Shown here: positions 14,270-21,778 of the stretch, piece after piece | How the letters are laid out: every line of letters starts with the position of its first letter | Numbering within the stretch: the stretch's first letter is position 1 | IMG/VR virus record: IMGVR_UViG_3300006802_000025 | Location: 1 to 40,566 of that record | Source: a virus | DNA: 40,566 bases | Strand: one strand, 5' to 3' | Program-made: the position numbers and the translations under genes | The notes under the pieces: generated by a model | The model's database searches: none | The model's input: only the letters and a program-made list of their open reading frames with translations | Told to the model about the DNA's origin: nothing

Positions 14270-16089
14270 TGCTCGTCAATAGTGTCCAGCAAGTTATAGA
14301 AATGTTCAGGGCGAGTTTAATCCTCGCCCTTGATACAGAAGCCATGGGTCTTGACTGGAATGACCGAATGTTTTCTATCCAAATAACAGATAGAATCAAG
14401 ACAGCTTATCTAAATTTTCACGATAAGTATAACGCACCTTATGCTTATCCAGTGCTACCTAGGAGCGACCTAAAGCTTCTGCAACAGGAACTCTTGTCTG
14501 ACCCGAAGAGGTATTGGTTTATTCACAATGCCAAGTACGACATGAGAAGACTGGAGATGGAAGGGCTGGAGATCATGGGCGACATACACGACACGATGTT
14601 AATGGAGCGATATGTTAGAAACAATTACCTTAAGTATTCTTTGGATGCGTGTTTACAAAGACGTGGGAAAAGTAAAAATGACACAGTTGAAAAGTGGATT
14701 GAAAAGAATAAAGCTTTCACATTGGTTCCAGTTGTTGGCAGAAAGAAGCCTGATAAGCGTAAGCATTATGATCGTGTCCCGCTTGATATTATTGTTCCTT
14801 ATGGGTGTGACGACGTTGTTGATTGTTTCGATATTGGGATGGATCAGTTGGAACACTTTAGGAAAAACCCTGATCTATCTGGAATTGTGGCTAACGAACT
14901 TAGACTCGTCAAAACAGTTTACCGTATGGAATCCAGAGGAATCAGAGTCAACAAAGACTACTGTGCCAGAATGTTCGATCGCGAGATGATGCTGGTTAAG
15001 GAATGTGAAGAACGCATCAACGAATTAACAGGGAAGAAATTTAAAACAGGGCCGAACTTTTTAGAGGAGGTATTGCGTGAGCAAGGAGTCGAGCTACAGT
15101 ACAACGAAGAAACGGGGAATCCTATTCTCAATAAAAACACCCTACCTAATATGGATAATGCAGTTGCCTCTACAATTCTGGAACTTCGAGAGCATGAGAA
15201 AAGGGCAGTCGCGTCCTACGCATCCTACTCACGGTACACAGGTGACGATGGGATTCTACACCCAAACTTTAACATCGGAGGAACTAATACAGGACGTTTT
15301 TCCGGCAGTAACCCTAACCTTCAACAGGTTCCAAAGGAAGAAGAGCTTGAAAGTATGGAAGAAAACCCAGTACGAGGGGCGTTCATACCGCGAGATGGAT
15401 ACATATTAGTATCAATCGACTACGACCAGATGGAGTACCGTCTCATGGCAGACTACGCTGGAGAGTTAGAGATGATCGCGGCGATCAACGGTGGCGAAGA
15501 CCCGCACACATACGTTGCCAAGCTTCTCGATATCGCCAGAAAGAAAGCGAAGACTGTAAACTTCGGGCTACTCTACGGCATGGGATTAAACTCTCTGGCC
15601 GGAGCGCTTAAGGTTGGGGTCAACGAAGCCAGAAATTTGAAGTACTCATACTTCAGAAGACTGCCTAGAGTTGAGAATCTTTTCGGGGCAAGCAAGACAA
15701 TAGCCCTGAGCCGAGGTTATATCTACAACAAGTATGGCAGAAGAATCTTTCTTGACGACCCTAAGTTCGCGTACAAGCTGGTCAATTATTTGATTCAAGG
15801 TACGGGGGCTGACGTAGTCAGGCACGCGATGCCCAAGATAGATGCAATGTTCCAAGAGAACAAAGCTTTATCCGGTATGCTTGCACAGATTCACGATGAA
15901 CTTCTATTCGAGATTCATGAATCAGAGCTTCACTTAATCGCTAAGTGCAGAGAGATTATGGAGAACGAGTACGAACCATTCAACGGAATGAGGCTTACGG
16001 CAGGAGTTTCTTGGAGTAAAAAATCGTGGGCAGTTAGAGATCAGATAGACGGAATACCAACACTAGAAGAAATAAGGAGATCGGCATGA
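14269..16089 (+). CDS. Family A DNA polymerase with 3'-5' exonuclease (606 aa)
   Basis: It replicates the phage genome. The exonuclease domain has Exo I (D22-T-E24 in LALDTEAMG), Exo II (FIHNAKYDMR) and Exo III (YGCDDVVD), so proofreading looks intact. The polymerase domain shows motif A (D384-Y-D-Q-M-E-Y-R), motif B/O-helix (RKKAKTVNFGLLYG, Phe432 at the E. coli 762 position) and motif C (H542-D-E). The length is typical of compact phage PolA enzymes, without a 5' nuclease domain. The ATG overlaps the stop of the previous gene, and a coiled-coil gene overlaps its end by 4 bases. Confidence 0.95.
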   Translation: MLVNSVQQVIEMFRASLILALDTEAMGLDWNDRMFSIQITDRIKTAYLNFHDKYNAPYAYPVLPRSDLKLLQQELLSDPKRYWFIHNAKYDMRRLEMEGLEIMGDIHDTMLMERYVRNNYLKYSLDACLQRRGKSKNDTVEKWIEKNKAFTLVPVVGRKKPDKRKHYDRVPLDIIVPYGCDDVVDCFDIGMDQLEHFRKNPDLSGIVANELRLVKTVYRMESRGIRVNKDYCARMFDREMMLVKECEERINELTGKKFKTGPNFLEEVLREQGVELQYNEETGNPILNKNTLPNMDNAVASTILELREHEKRAVASYASYSRYTGDDGILHPNFNIGGTNTGRFSGSNPNLQQVPKEEELESMEENPVRGAFIPRDGYILVSIDYDQMEYRLMADYAGELEMIAAINGGEDPHTYVAKLLDIARKKAKTVNFGLLYGMGLNSLAGALKVGVNEARNLKYSYFRRLPRVENLFGASKTIALSRGYIYNKYGRRIFLDDPKFAYKLVNYLIQGTGADVVRHAMPKIDAMFQENKALSGMLAQIHDELLFEIHESELHLIAKCREIMENEYEPFNGMRLTAGVSWSKKSWAVRDQIDGIPTLEEIRRSA

Positions 16090-16550
16090 CACAAGGTATC
16101 GAGATTAACGGACAGACGCACGTGGCGAAACAGTATCAAATTCCATACGATGCATTTGAAAAGTACATCAATGGTCTTGACCCAAAGAAAATGAAGATGA
16201 TGTCAGCACTAGACTTAATGCGCAAGTCGTTTGAGTTTGGATACATTTACGTGGCACTGGATAAAGAAGACATGAACTCTCGTATTGCCAACCTGACCGA
16301 ACAAAACCTAAAATGGTTTAAGAAGGCAGATGCATTGGAGGCAGAGTGTATAGCGCTAAGAAAACAACTTCAAGAACTAAAGACTTCAGGAGCAACGGAA
16401 GAGGAGTTAAAGAAGCCACTTTCCAACGGAAATTTATCGCCCGTCTTAGAACAGAGTTCGATGGAATCCGAGTCATTGTCAAAGAGGCAGGAAGTATTAG
16501 AGGACTCGCAGACCTCTACGGATGCTACTGCGGTGCCCACTTTGAGCTAG
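16086..16550 (+). CDS. Hypothetical 154-aa coiled-coil protein with overlapping tail
   Basis: AAGGAGA lies before the ATG, which overlaps the polymerase stop. Residues 1-75 form a small alpha/beta region (IPYDAFEKYINGLD, LMRKSFEFGYIYVALD), followed by a clear coiled coil (NLTEQNLKWFKKADALEAECIALRKQLQELK). After about residue 110 the sequence turns Ser/Glu/Thr-rich where it runs out of frame over the nuclease gene. Function unknown. The overlap with the next gene is 205 bases. Confidence 0.55.
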   Translation: MTQGIEINGQTHVAKQYQIPYDAFEKYINGLDPKKMKMMSALDLMRKSFEFGYIYVALDKEDMNSRIANLTEQNLKWFKKADALEAECIALRKQLQELKTSGATEEELKKPLSNGNLSPVLEQSSMESESLSKRQEVLEDSQTSTDATAVPTLS

Positions 16551-16759
16551 AAGTTAAGAAGAACGAACAAGAATCTAAAGGTAACACTGGAAGAGTTGTG
16601 CTCCAAAGGCGAGAGCTTCAAAGGTGCAGGGCTTCCGGTGGCTTTGGTGAGTTTGTTTACCCAGAAAATGCTGATGAAATAATTCAAAAACTTAGGGAGT
16701 ATTTTAATGACAAGAAGAGATGTATCAGAGAAAGCGATCAAGTTACTATGCCACTTTGA
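16346..16759 (+). CDS. VRR-NUC family nuclease (137 aa)
   Basis: It is a PD-(D/E)XK nuclease of the VRR-NUC type, a family of structure-specific endonucleases, some of them Holliday-junction resolvases. The core runs from E23-A-T-F-Q-R-K-F through VKEAGSIRGLAD56L to FELEVK (E69, K71), then the VLQRRELQR helix and the GFGEFVYP strand. It probably resolves branched replication intermediates or degrades host DNA, like T7 gp3. The start is GTG at 16346 with GGAGG 4 bases upstream. The first 20 residues precede the conserved core. It begins inside the previous gene in a different frame. Confidence 0.75.
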   Translation: MYSAKKTTSRTKDFRSNGRGVKEATFQRKFIARLRTEFDGIRVIVKEAGSIRGLADLYGCYCGAHFELEVKKNEQESKGNTGRVVLQRRELQRCRASGGFGEFVYPENADEIIQKLREYFNDKKRCIRESDQVTMPL

Positions 16760-17249
16760 GGGTGAGAGAAATCCAAAGTGTGGATGGGATGCCAAGAGAA
16801 ATGTTTACTTTCCGTATGTAGACCCAGTCGGGATTCCTACTATTGGTATCGGTACTATTATGTATCCGAACGGCAAGAGGGTCACAATGAAAGATGGGCC
16901 TATAAGCGAGAAGCAGGCGTATGAGTACATGAACTACGAACTCAACGAGAAAGAGGATGCTGTTGCCAGAATGGAGCAGAGAGCCGGTCTTTTCTTTAAC
17001 CAAGACCAATTTGACGCTCTTGTTTCTATGGCATACAATTGTGGTATCGGTATCCTAGAAGTAGGAACATCATTGAGGACAGCATTAATGTCAAGAGACC
17101 TAAAGAAAATTGAATCTGCCATGAATCTTTATGTTAAAGGTACGGTAGGTAAAGGAATCTTTAGAAGAAAAATCACACTTGCTGGTCTAGTCAGAAGAAG
17201 AAAATCAGAGTTTACACTATATTCAACTGGTCAACTAAAATTTTATTAG
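16707..17249 (+). CDS. GH24 lysozyme/endolysin (180 aa)
   Basis: It cleaves peptidoglycan at lysis. The T4-lysozyme-type catalytic triad is visible: E18 in CHFEGER, D39 in YVDPVG and T45 in IPTIGIGT. YNCGIGILEVGTSLRTALM is the usual GH24 C-lobe helix. The size matches GH24 endolysins. No signal peptide is seen, so release would need a holin. GGGAG lies 7 bases before the ATG, which overlaps the nuclease gene by 53 bases. It is the last plus-strand gene, far from the minus-strand membrane genes that may act with it. Confidence 0.88.
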   Translation: MTRRDVSEKAIKLLCHFEGERNPKCGWDAKRNVYFPYVDPVGIPTIGIGTIMYPNGKRVTMKDGPISEKQAYEYMNYELNEKEDAVARMEQRAGLFFNQDQFDALVSMAYNCGIGILEVGTSLRTALMSRDLKKIESAMNLYVKGTVGKGIFRRKITLAGLVRRRKSEFTLYSTGQLKFY

Positions 17250-17276
17250 GAAACTTTTTGAGATGGTGTGTTGTCG

Positions 17277-17300
17277 GGGCGCATGATGCGCCCTTATTTA
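17277..17300 (+). terminator. Rho-independent terminator at the convergence point
   Basis: GGGCGCA (17277-17283) and TGCGCCC (17287-17293) form a perfect 7-bp GC-rich stem around TGA, followed by TTATTTAT. It ends the plus-strand arm 28 bases after the lysozyme stop. On the minus strand the hairpin is not followed by T residues, so it works mainly in the plus direction. Confidence 0.85.
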
Positions 17301-17624
17301 TCTGCCACAAGAACTTAATTGGCCCTTTAGAATGTTAATCTCTTTCTGTTTGTCGATACCCCATGAAAGAAGTCTTCCAAAATATTCTGGATCAACAAAG
17401 ATATCTCCAGCCTTTATTTCACATGGAGCACCGTTAGCCATTGTAGGAACTTGCTGATTAGCGCATGATCCTTTGCCGGGTTCTGATAATGCAATGCCTA
17501 GAGTTCCCTGAGGAATATCATTCTTCTTGCAACTACTTGCCAGCAATACGCTTACTAAGAGCAACGATACCATTCTTACGTTCAGTGTCGTTTTTAGCGA
17601 GGATAATTTTGTCCAGTTCTGCAT
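17298..17624 (-). CDS. Small lipoprotein (possible outer-membrane spanin)
   Basis: A hydrophobic stretch followed by a lipobox-like site (MVSLLLVSVLLASSC) predicts export and lipidation at Cys. The start at 17624 has AAGGGAG 6 bases upstream; ATG 17573 would give a shorter signal peptide but has no good site. The mature part has three further Cys and ends in a helical SSCGR tail. Being last in the late operon, near a single-span coiled-coil protein, it could be an o-spanin, but the sequence itself is not diagnostic. It overlaps the upstream gene by 92 bases in another frame, as Rz/Rz1 pairs often do. Confidence 0.55.
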   Translation of the reverse strand: MQNWTKLSSLKTTLNVRMVSLLLVSVLLASSCKKNDIPQGTLGIALSEPGKGSCANQQVPTMANGAPCEIKAGDIFVDPEYFGRLLSWGIDKQKEINILKGQLSSCGR

Positions 17625-17763
17625 AGATTTCTCCCTTGAATTCATCGAGACCATCGTTCTTTCTGTCCACGTTCATTTGAATCAGCGTATCTTTCAGTTC
17701 TCTGACTGCCGACACCAGTTCAGGAAAGGCCTTTATGAAAGCTACAATTTCTGCCACGCCCAT
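17533..17763 (-). CDS. Hypothetical 76-aa helical protein
   Basis: AAAGGAGG lies upstream of the ATG, one of the best ribosome sites in the window. The product is almost wholly helical and amphipathic (EIVAFIKAFPELVSAVRELKDTLIQM) with a charged C-terminal half. There is no true membrane span. Its 3' end overlaps the start of the lipoprotein gene, which suggests paired expression. It belongs to the lysis/membrane end of the late operon; the role is unknown. Confidence 0.65.
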   Translation of the reverse strand: MGVAEIVAFIKAFPELVSAVRELKDTLIQMNVDRKNDGLDEFKGEIYAELDKIILAKNDTERKNGIVALSKRIAGK

Positions 17764-17779
17764 AAAGGCCTCCTTTTAA

Positions 17780-18073
17780 TTAAGCTTTTTCTACTTCTTC
17801 GATTGACTCTACCACTTTCATAATAAGAGCAACAATCTCTGACTTATCAAGGTCTTGAAGCTCAGCCTTGATTAAGTTAGCATCCTTTGCTCCGGCAGTG
17901 TAAACTGGCACGTTCTGGATTTCAGAAGTAATTAGTTCAATTGCCTTTGGAAAATCTGAAGCATCTACTCCATCCTTTACAATGTCGCGAACTTTTTTAC
18001 CTGCTTTGATCGCAAGAACTACAGCATCTAATGCTTCGTTAGTTTCTTTTGTTCCTAATTTTTGTTCAGTCAT
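17780..18073 (-). CDS. Hypothetical 97-aa acidic protein
   Basis: GGGAGA lies 5 bases before the ATG. The sequence is helical and acidic (EALDAVVLAIKAGKKVRDIVKDGVDASDF, IVALIMKVVESIEEVEKA) without a membrane span or signal peptide. It resembles small proteins found near lysis genes of several podoviruses, but I cannot name a family. Confidence 0.65.
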   Translation of the reverse strand: MTEQKLGTKETNEALDAVVLAIKAGKKVRDIVKDGVDASDFPKAIELITSEIQNVPVYTAGAKDANLIKAELQDLDKSEIVALIMKVVESIEEVEKA

Positions 18074-18082
18074 AATGTCTCC

Positions 18083-18346
18083 CTACTTAGAGTGGCGTAA
18101 TTGCCTCTCCTCATTTCTTTGTGCAAATTGTAGCAGAGTATCCAACTTCCCGTCCATAGTCGCTTGTCTATTTTCTAGATCAGCTTGCCTAGTTTCCAGT
18201 GCTGTTATTCTGACACCGTGCGCTTGAACTGTGGCCTGCGTTGACTCAGTTCTAACTGCAAACCAGAAGATTGCAACAACGACTGATGTCAATGACCCCA
18301 ATGCAAAAGCTTTGACGTGATTGAAAATAAACCCAAGAATACTCAT
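18083..18346 (-). CDS. Single-span membrane protein with coiled coil (holin or i-spanin candidate)
   Basis: The start at 18346 overlaps the preceding stop (TAATG), giving 87 aa; an upstream start at 18364 is possible. One transmembrane helix (AFALGSLTSVVVAIFWFAV) near the N-terminus is followed by a heptad-like coiled coil (RITALETRQADLENRQATMDGKLDTLLQFAQ). This layout fits either a single-span holin-like protein or an inner-membrane spanin projecting into the periplasm. It lies in a cluster with a lipoprotein, favouring a lysis function. Confidence 0.6.
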   Translation of the reverse strand: MSILGFIFNHVKAFALGSLTSVVVAIFWFAVRTESTQATVQAHGVRITALETRQADLENRQATMDGKLDTLLQFAQRNEERQLRHSK

Positions 18347-20151
18347 TAGTATAATCCCTTGCAATCAAGATTTCCAAAAGAGTCAACATATCCTTCAGTG
18401 GTAGTTCTAACCGTACCAAAACTTAAAGTACTGCAATTAGAACAAGACAAACCAGAACTAGTGCTATAACCAACTGTTGCTTGTGAGGCACCAAACGACG
18501 ATAGGGTACATTTTAATTTTATATACGTTTTTCCTGCGCTCAATGTGTATTGTCCAGTTGTCGCTGTTTTTGAGACAGAAGCTGAAGAACCTATATTATC
18601 GTTGTATGCGCAAACCGCACTAGGCGTGGAACATACAGTCGTAGCCGTAGCCCCGTAACTAACACTAAAAGTATCAATCCTTGCACCTGCATTTGGTACT
18701 GTTGGTACGTTTTCAAAACTCCCTACTATCGTAGAACCATTAGTCCAACCAACAATCGGAACATCAAACTTAAACATAATCGAATCACTGGAAGCAAAGG
18801 TAGTAGGATTTACATTATCTACTGCAGCTGATTGTCCAGAAGTACTTACAACAGGTCTATTGATCTGTACAGACGTACTTCCAATACCTCTTACTTGACC
18901 GTAATAGGTTGTTCCGGCTGATGAGTCAAAGATCCACGCAATACCAAACGTATTTCTTAAGTTTGCAGAGTTAGGAACTTTGTTAGTGTCAATTACATAT
19001 CCTGTAGGTAATGTTAAAGTTAAATCTGCTGCTCCCGGAGTACCAGATAAAAGAACAATTCCTTCAAAGTAAGCCCTGTCTCCTCTTCTTGTAACCCATG
19101 CAGTAGTCGTACTGTTAGTAAAGTTACTTGTAATAGTTATTGGTGTAGCACCAAAGTCTGCACTGGCTTGTGAGTAAACCGAAGCCGACGATGCCTTGTA
19201 ACTATTACCTGCTTTCTGGCAGATAATATTTATAGGCCTATTTGCCGCTGTACCAGAAGCATCCACCTGAACGATAATGTCAGTAGAGGTTACGTTTGTT
19301 CCAATGTTTATCCCATAAGAAGCTACGTCGCCATAAAATGCGCCGCAATTGGGAGTTGCACCCACAAACATTGAAGTGTTATACGGGCAGGTAAAAATAG
19401 AGTTGTTTGTTCCTGACAAAGCACAGTTACCTGTTAGCCATGCGGTATCATTTTCATCCGTCACTGTCCCGGCGGCAGAAACTTTTGCAGTAAAGGTGTG
19501 ATCTAGTTGAAGATTCTGAAGACCCAATCCCTGCGCCACGATAGCCGAGTCGACAAAAATGTTCCCGGTACAAGTGCCGTTAGCAAATACTCTTACGCCC
19601 GCGCTTGTTGAACCAAAGACTAAAGGGACTTCAATCTCATGATAAGCGTTATCAAAGACAAGTTTAGAAGTCGGAACTTCAGTTTGGGTTGACCCATCGA
19701 CCAATGTTCTGAGGACAAATGAGGTCGAACAAGTGGTTGGAACTTTGTACGCAATGCGCATAAACCCCTGCTTCTGGATTCCAGAAGTAGTTGTCACTGT
19801 TTGCGATACGTCGATCTGGTTAGATGCCGGAACAATTTTCATTGCCGATAGGCCAGAGGTGAACTCACCTGCCGTTGTAGTCCTAGTACAAGTACCAGTC
19901 GTACACGTCCATCCCGTAGGAGTGCCCGTTGCCGTGCCCTCAAACTCACCATTGACCAGCATATTTTTATTGCCGGTCTCGATAATCCCACCAATAGGAG
20001 TTTTGATCGCTTGATTGTATGGGACAACTAGCTTTGGAGAAGCAAACTTAGATGCCGAACTTTGCCCTTGAAGGGTAGTGATTGGCTCTGACTGTCCCCA
20101 AGCAGTAGTGACAATTAACGCGTAAATAAATCCTGATAAAATGTATCTCAT
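18346..20151 (-). CDS. Tail-associated or exported beta-rich protein with signal peptide (601 aa)
   Basis: The N-terminus (MRYILSGFIYALIVTTAWGQ) looks like a Sec signal peptide cleaved after Gly or Ala, unusual for a virion gene. The region around residues 60-200 begins NGEFEG and contains GWTC and alternating strands, like jelly-roll carbohydrate-binding modules. The rest is Ser/Thr/Gly-rich beta sequence with many Cys. AAGGAG lies 7 bases before the ATG. It directly follows the tail-fibre gene, so it may be a receptor-binding accessory or an exported glycan-binding protein. Both calls are inferred. Confidence 0.6.
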   Translation of the reverse strand: MRYILSGFIYALIVTTAWGQSEPITTLQGQSSASKFASPKLVVPYNQAIKTPIGGIIETGNKNMLVNGEFEGTATGTPTGWTCTTGTCTRTTTAGEFTSGLSAMKIVPASNQIDVSQTVTTTSGIQKQGFMRIAYKVPTTCSTSFVLRTLVDGSTQTEVPTSKLVFDNAYHEIEVPLVFGSTSAGVRVFANGTCTGNIFVDSAIVAQGLGLQNLQLDHTFTAKVSAAGTVTDENDTAWLTGNCALSGTNNSIFTCPYNTSMFVGATPNCGAFYGDVASYGINIGTNVTSTDIIVQVDASGTAANRPINIICQKAGNSYKASSASVYSQASADFGATPITITSNFTNSTTTAWVTRRGDRAYFEGIVLLSGTPGAADLTLTLPTGYVIDTNKVPNSANLRNTFGIAWIFDSSAGTTYYGQVRGIGSTSVQINRPVVSTSGQSAAVDNVNPTTFASSDSIMFKFDVPIVGWTNGSTIVGSFENVPTVPNAGARIDTFSVSYGATATTVCSTPSAVCAYNDNIGSSASVSKTATTGQYTLSAGKTYIKLKCTLSSFGASQATVGYSTSSGLSCSNCSTLSFGTVRTTTEGYVDSFGNLDCKGLY

Positions 20152-20160
20152 AAAGGCTCC

Positions 20161-21726
20161 TTATTTAATTAACCATTGAATCGCGTATTTACAATCCCCA
20201 TCAGCGCCCGCAAAGATTGATACGTTTGCCTTACATGGAACAAAAGCTGATCCCTGACCTGAACTCAAGTCATTAGATGATGAGTTCGCAGTACCGCCAA
20301 TCTCCCAGTATAAAGTTCCAGCAGACTCTAAATGGTTTTTAATCATAAAACCTGTTGCACCTGTAGGAGCATTGATTGTAGCCGAAGTACTTGCGGTCTG
20401 AGTTCCTTTTGAAATCTGGCCCGTAGTATTAGACTCGTTTACGTTTAAGTTATCCGAATCAGCCGCTAGAACTACTGGAATAGACGTAGTCTTTAACCCT
20501 TGCCCGATAACCGGAATCCTGTTAAACAGAGTTGTCCAGTTCTGCATACCCCTTTTAATAAAAGAGATTACAGAAAAAGAACCTGTGTCTGTAGTTGCGG
20601 CCGAATCTGCCTGAGCACCCAAGTTTGTATTGGTTGTTCCAATTGCAGTAATAGTTGTGTCTTGCTTAGATTCAGTAGCTAAGAGATTCAGACGAGTAAT
20701 CTGTGTGTCTTGCTTAGATTCAGTAGCTAAGAGATTCAGACGAGTAATCTGTGTGTCTTGCTTAGATTCAGTAGCTAAGAGATTCAGACGAGTAATCTGT
20801 GTGTCTTGCTTAGCTTCAGTAGATGCGCCAGTTGGAAGAACTGATTGACGCACATCAACTCGTCCATTTCCGGTATTGTCAACGTGCCACGCATGGGCTG
20901 TTACCCCTGTGTGTCCACCAATGGCTTGGAATTTTGTCGTTGGCGTACCGCCATCGTTAGTGATAGTGTCGTCCATTAATTCTACTGATGTCTTAATAGC
21001 ATCAAGGGTTGCTTCAGTCGCTAAGTCAGTCGCATTTAATGTAACCAATTCTGCATAGACTTTAGAGTCATGCGTCTGCATATCTAAATCGGTAGTGATT
21101 GCCGCGTACTTTCCAGTGCCATCGCCAATTCTTGTTGAGTCAAAGTTGACCCCCTCGGCAGAGGTTTGGATATTGATATCGCCCGCATTGATGGTGATGT
21201 TTGTTCCATCTACTGCCTTAATAAGGACAGGGATAGCAACAACATCTAATGGGTTAGTAGAATCTTCTACAGTTTCAATCACTCCGTTTTTAATAATCTG
21301 TAATGGCGGCGATACTACTGTTGCCAAAGAAGACCCGTCTGGTGCAACTCTTTCAAACACAGGCTTATAAAGATCGTATGTATCCCCAGCCTCTAGTGTA
21401 TTTGATAAGAACGCAGACAACTTAATTGTATCTGCATCAATGATTTCGTCGATAAGAATTTCTTCTTCAATGATTGGATTGGTTGAACTTGTGATTCTAA
21501 TCAACCAGCCTTCCTTTGCTCCGTGTCCAGTTTTAACAAGAATGTTATCTGTTGAGTTTGCCTCTACAATTTGGCCAGTTGAAACCTCGGCAAACTTTCT
21601 GCCAATAGTATCAAGTGAAACACGACCGCTTCCAGTTTTTCCAAGTGTAGCAAAAATGTATTGATCTCTTAGGGTGGAGACGTTGTTTTCCATCTTCCCA
21701 GTAAACTGACGACCTTTGACAGACAT
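20161..21726 (-). CDS. Tail fibre/tail spike protein with 16-aa repeats (521 aa)
   Basis: The N-terminal region could anchor to the virion, and the body is beta-rich. Residues about 300-370 contain three exact 16-residue repeats of the type ESKQDTQITRLNLLAT plus flanking partial copies, a likely trimeric coiled-coil or beta-helical stalk. The C-terminus (GTLYWEIGGTANSSSN, FVPCKANVSIFAGADGDCKYAIQWLIK) looks like a compact distal domain. GGAGG lies 8 bases before the ATG. It follows the large ejection proteins and precedes the signal-peptide protein, as expected for fibre genes. Confidence 0.7.
   Translation of the reverse strand: MSVKGRQFTGKMENNVSTLRDQYIFATLGKTGSGRVSLDTIGRKFAEVSTGQIVEANSTDNILVKTGHGAKEGWLIRITSSTNPIIEEEILIDEIIDADTIKLSAFLSNTLEAGDTYDLYKPVFERVAPDGSSLATVVSPPLQIIKNGVIETVEDSTNPLDVVAIPVLIKAVDGTNITINAGDINIQTSAEGVNFDSTRIGDGTGKYAAITTDLDMQTHDSKVYAELVTLNATDLATEATLDAIKTSVELMDDTITNDGGTPTTKFQAIGGHTGVTAHAWHVDNTGNGRVDVRQSVLPTGASTEAKQDTQITRLNLLATESKQDTQITRLNLLATESKQDTQITRLNLLATESKQDTTITAIGTTNTNLGAQADSAATTDTGSFSVISFIKRGMQNWTTLFNRIPVIGQGLKTTSIPVVLAADSDNLNVNESNTTGQISKGTQTASTSATINAPTGATGFMIKNHLESAGTLYWEIGGTANSSSNDLSSGQGSAFVPCKANVSIFAGADGDCKYAIQWLIK
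20656..20819 (-). repeat. 48-bp tandem repeat inside the fibre gene
   Basis: A 48-bp unit, equal to 16 codons, starts at 20661, 20709 and 20757, with a fourth diverged partial copy from 20805. The three full units are identical at the DNA level, including silent positions, which points to recent duplication or ongoing copy-number change. Confidence 0.9.
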
Positions 21727-21778
21727 AGATAACCTCCGCTCTTACGGCTTCTTCGCGCTATAATGTATAAGTTTAATG
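21727..21778. other. 52-bp gap between ejection and fibre genes
   Basis: Apart from the GGAGG ribosome site of the fibre gene and an AT-rich stretch with TATACATTATAG on the minus strand, I see no convincing promoter pair or terminator here. Confidence 0.5.

Noticed and set aside
20630-20848. Plus-strand repeated frame opposite the fibre repeats, and possible CRISPR-like array
   Set aside because: The repeat has no spacers, the unit length is a multiple of three, and it fits the fibre protein repeats on the minus strand.
18346-21726. Diversity-generating retroelement target, given the BPP-1-like gene order
   Set aside because: No reverse transcriptase and no template/variable repeat pair with adenine-specific differences are seen anywhere in the window.
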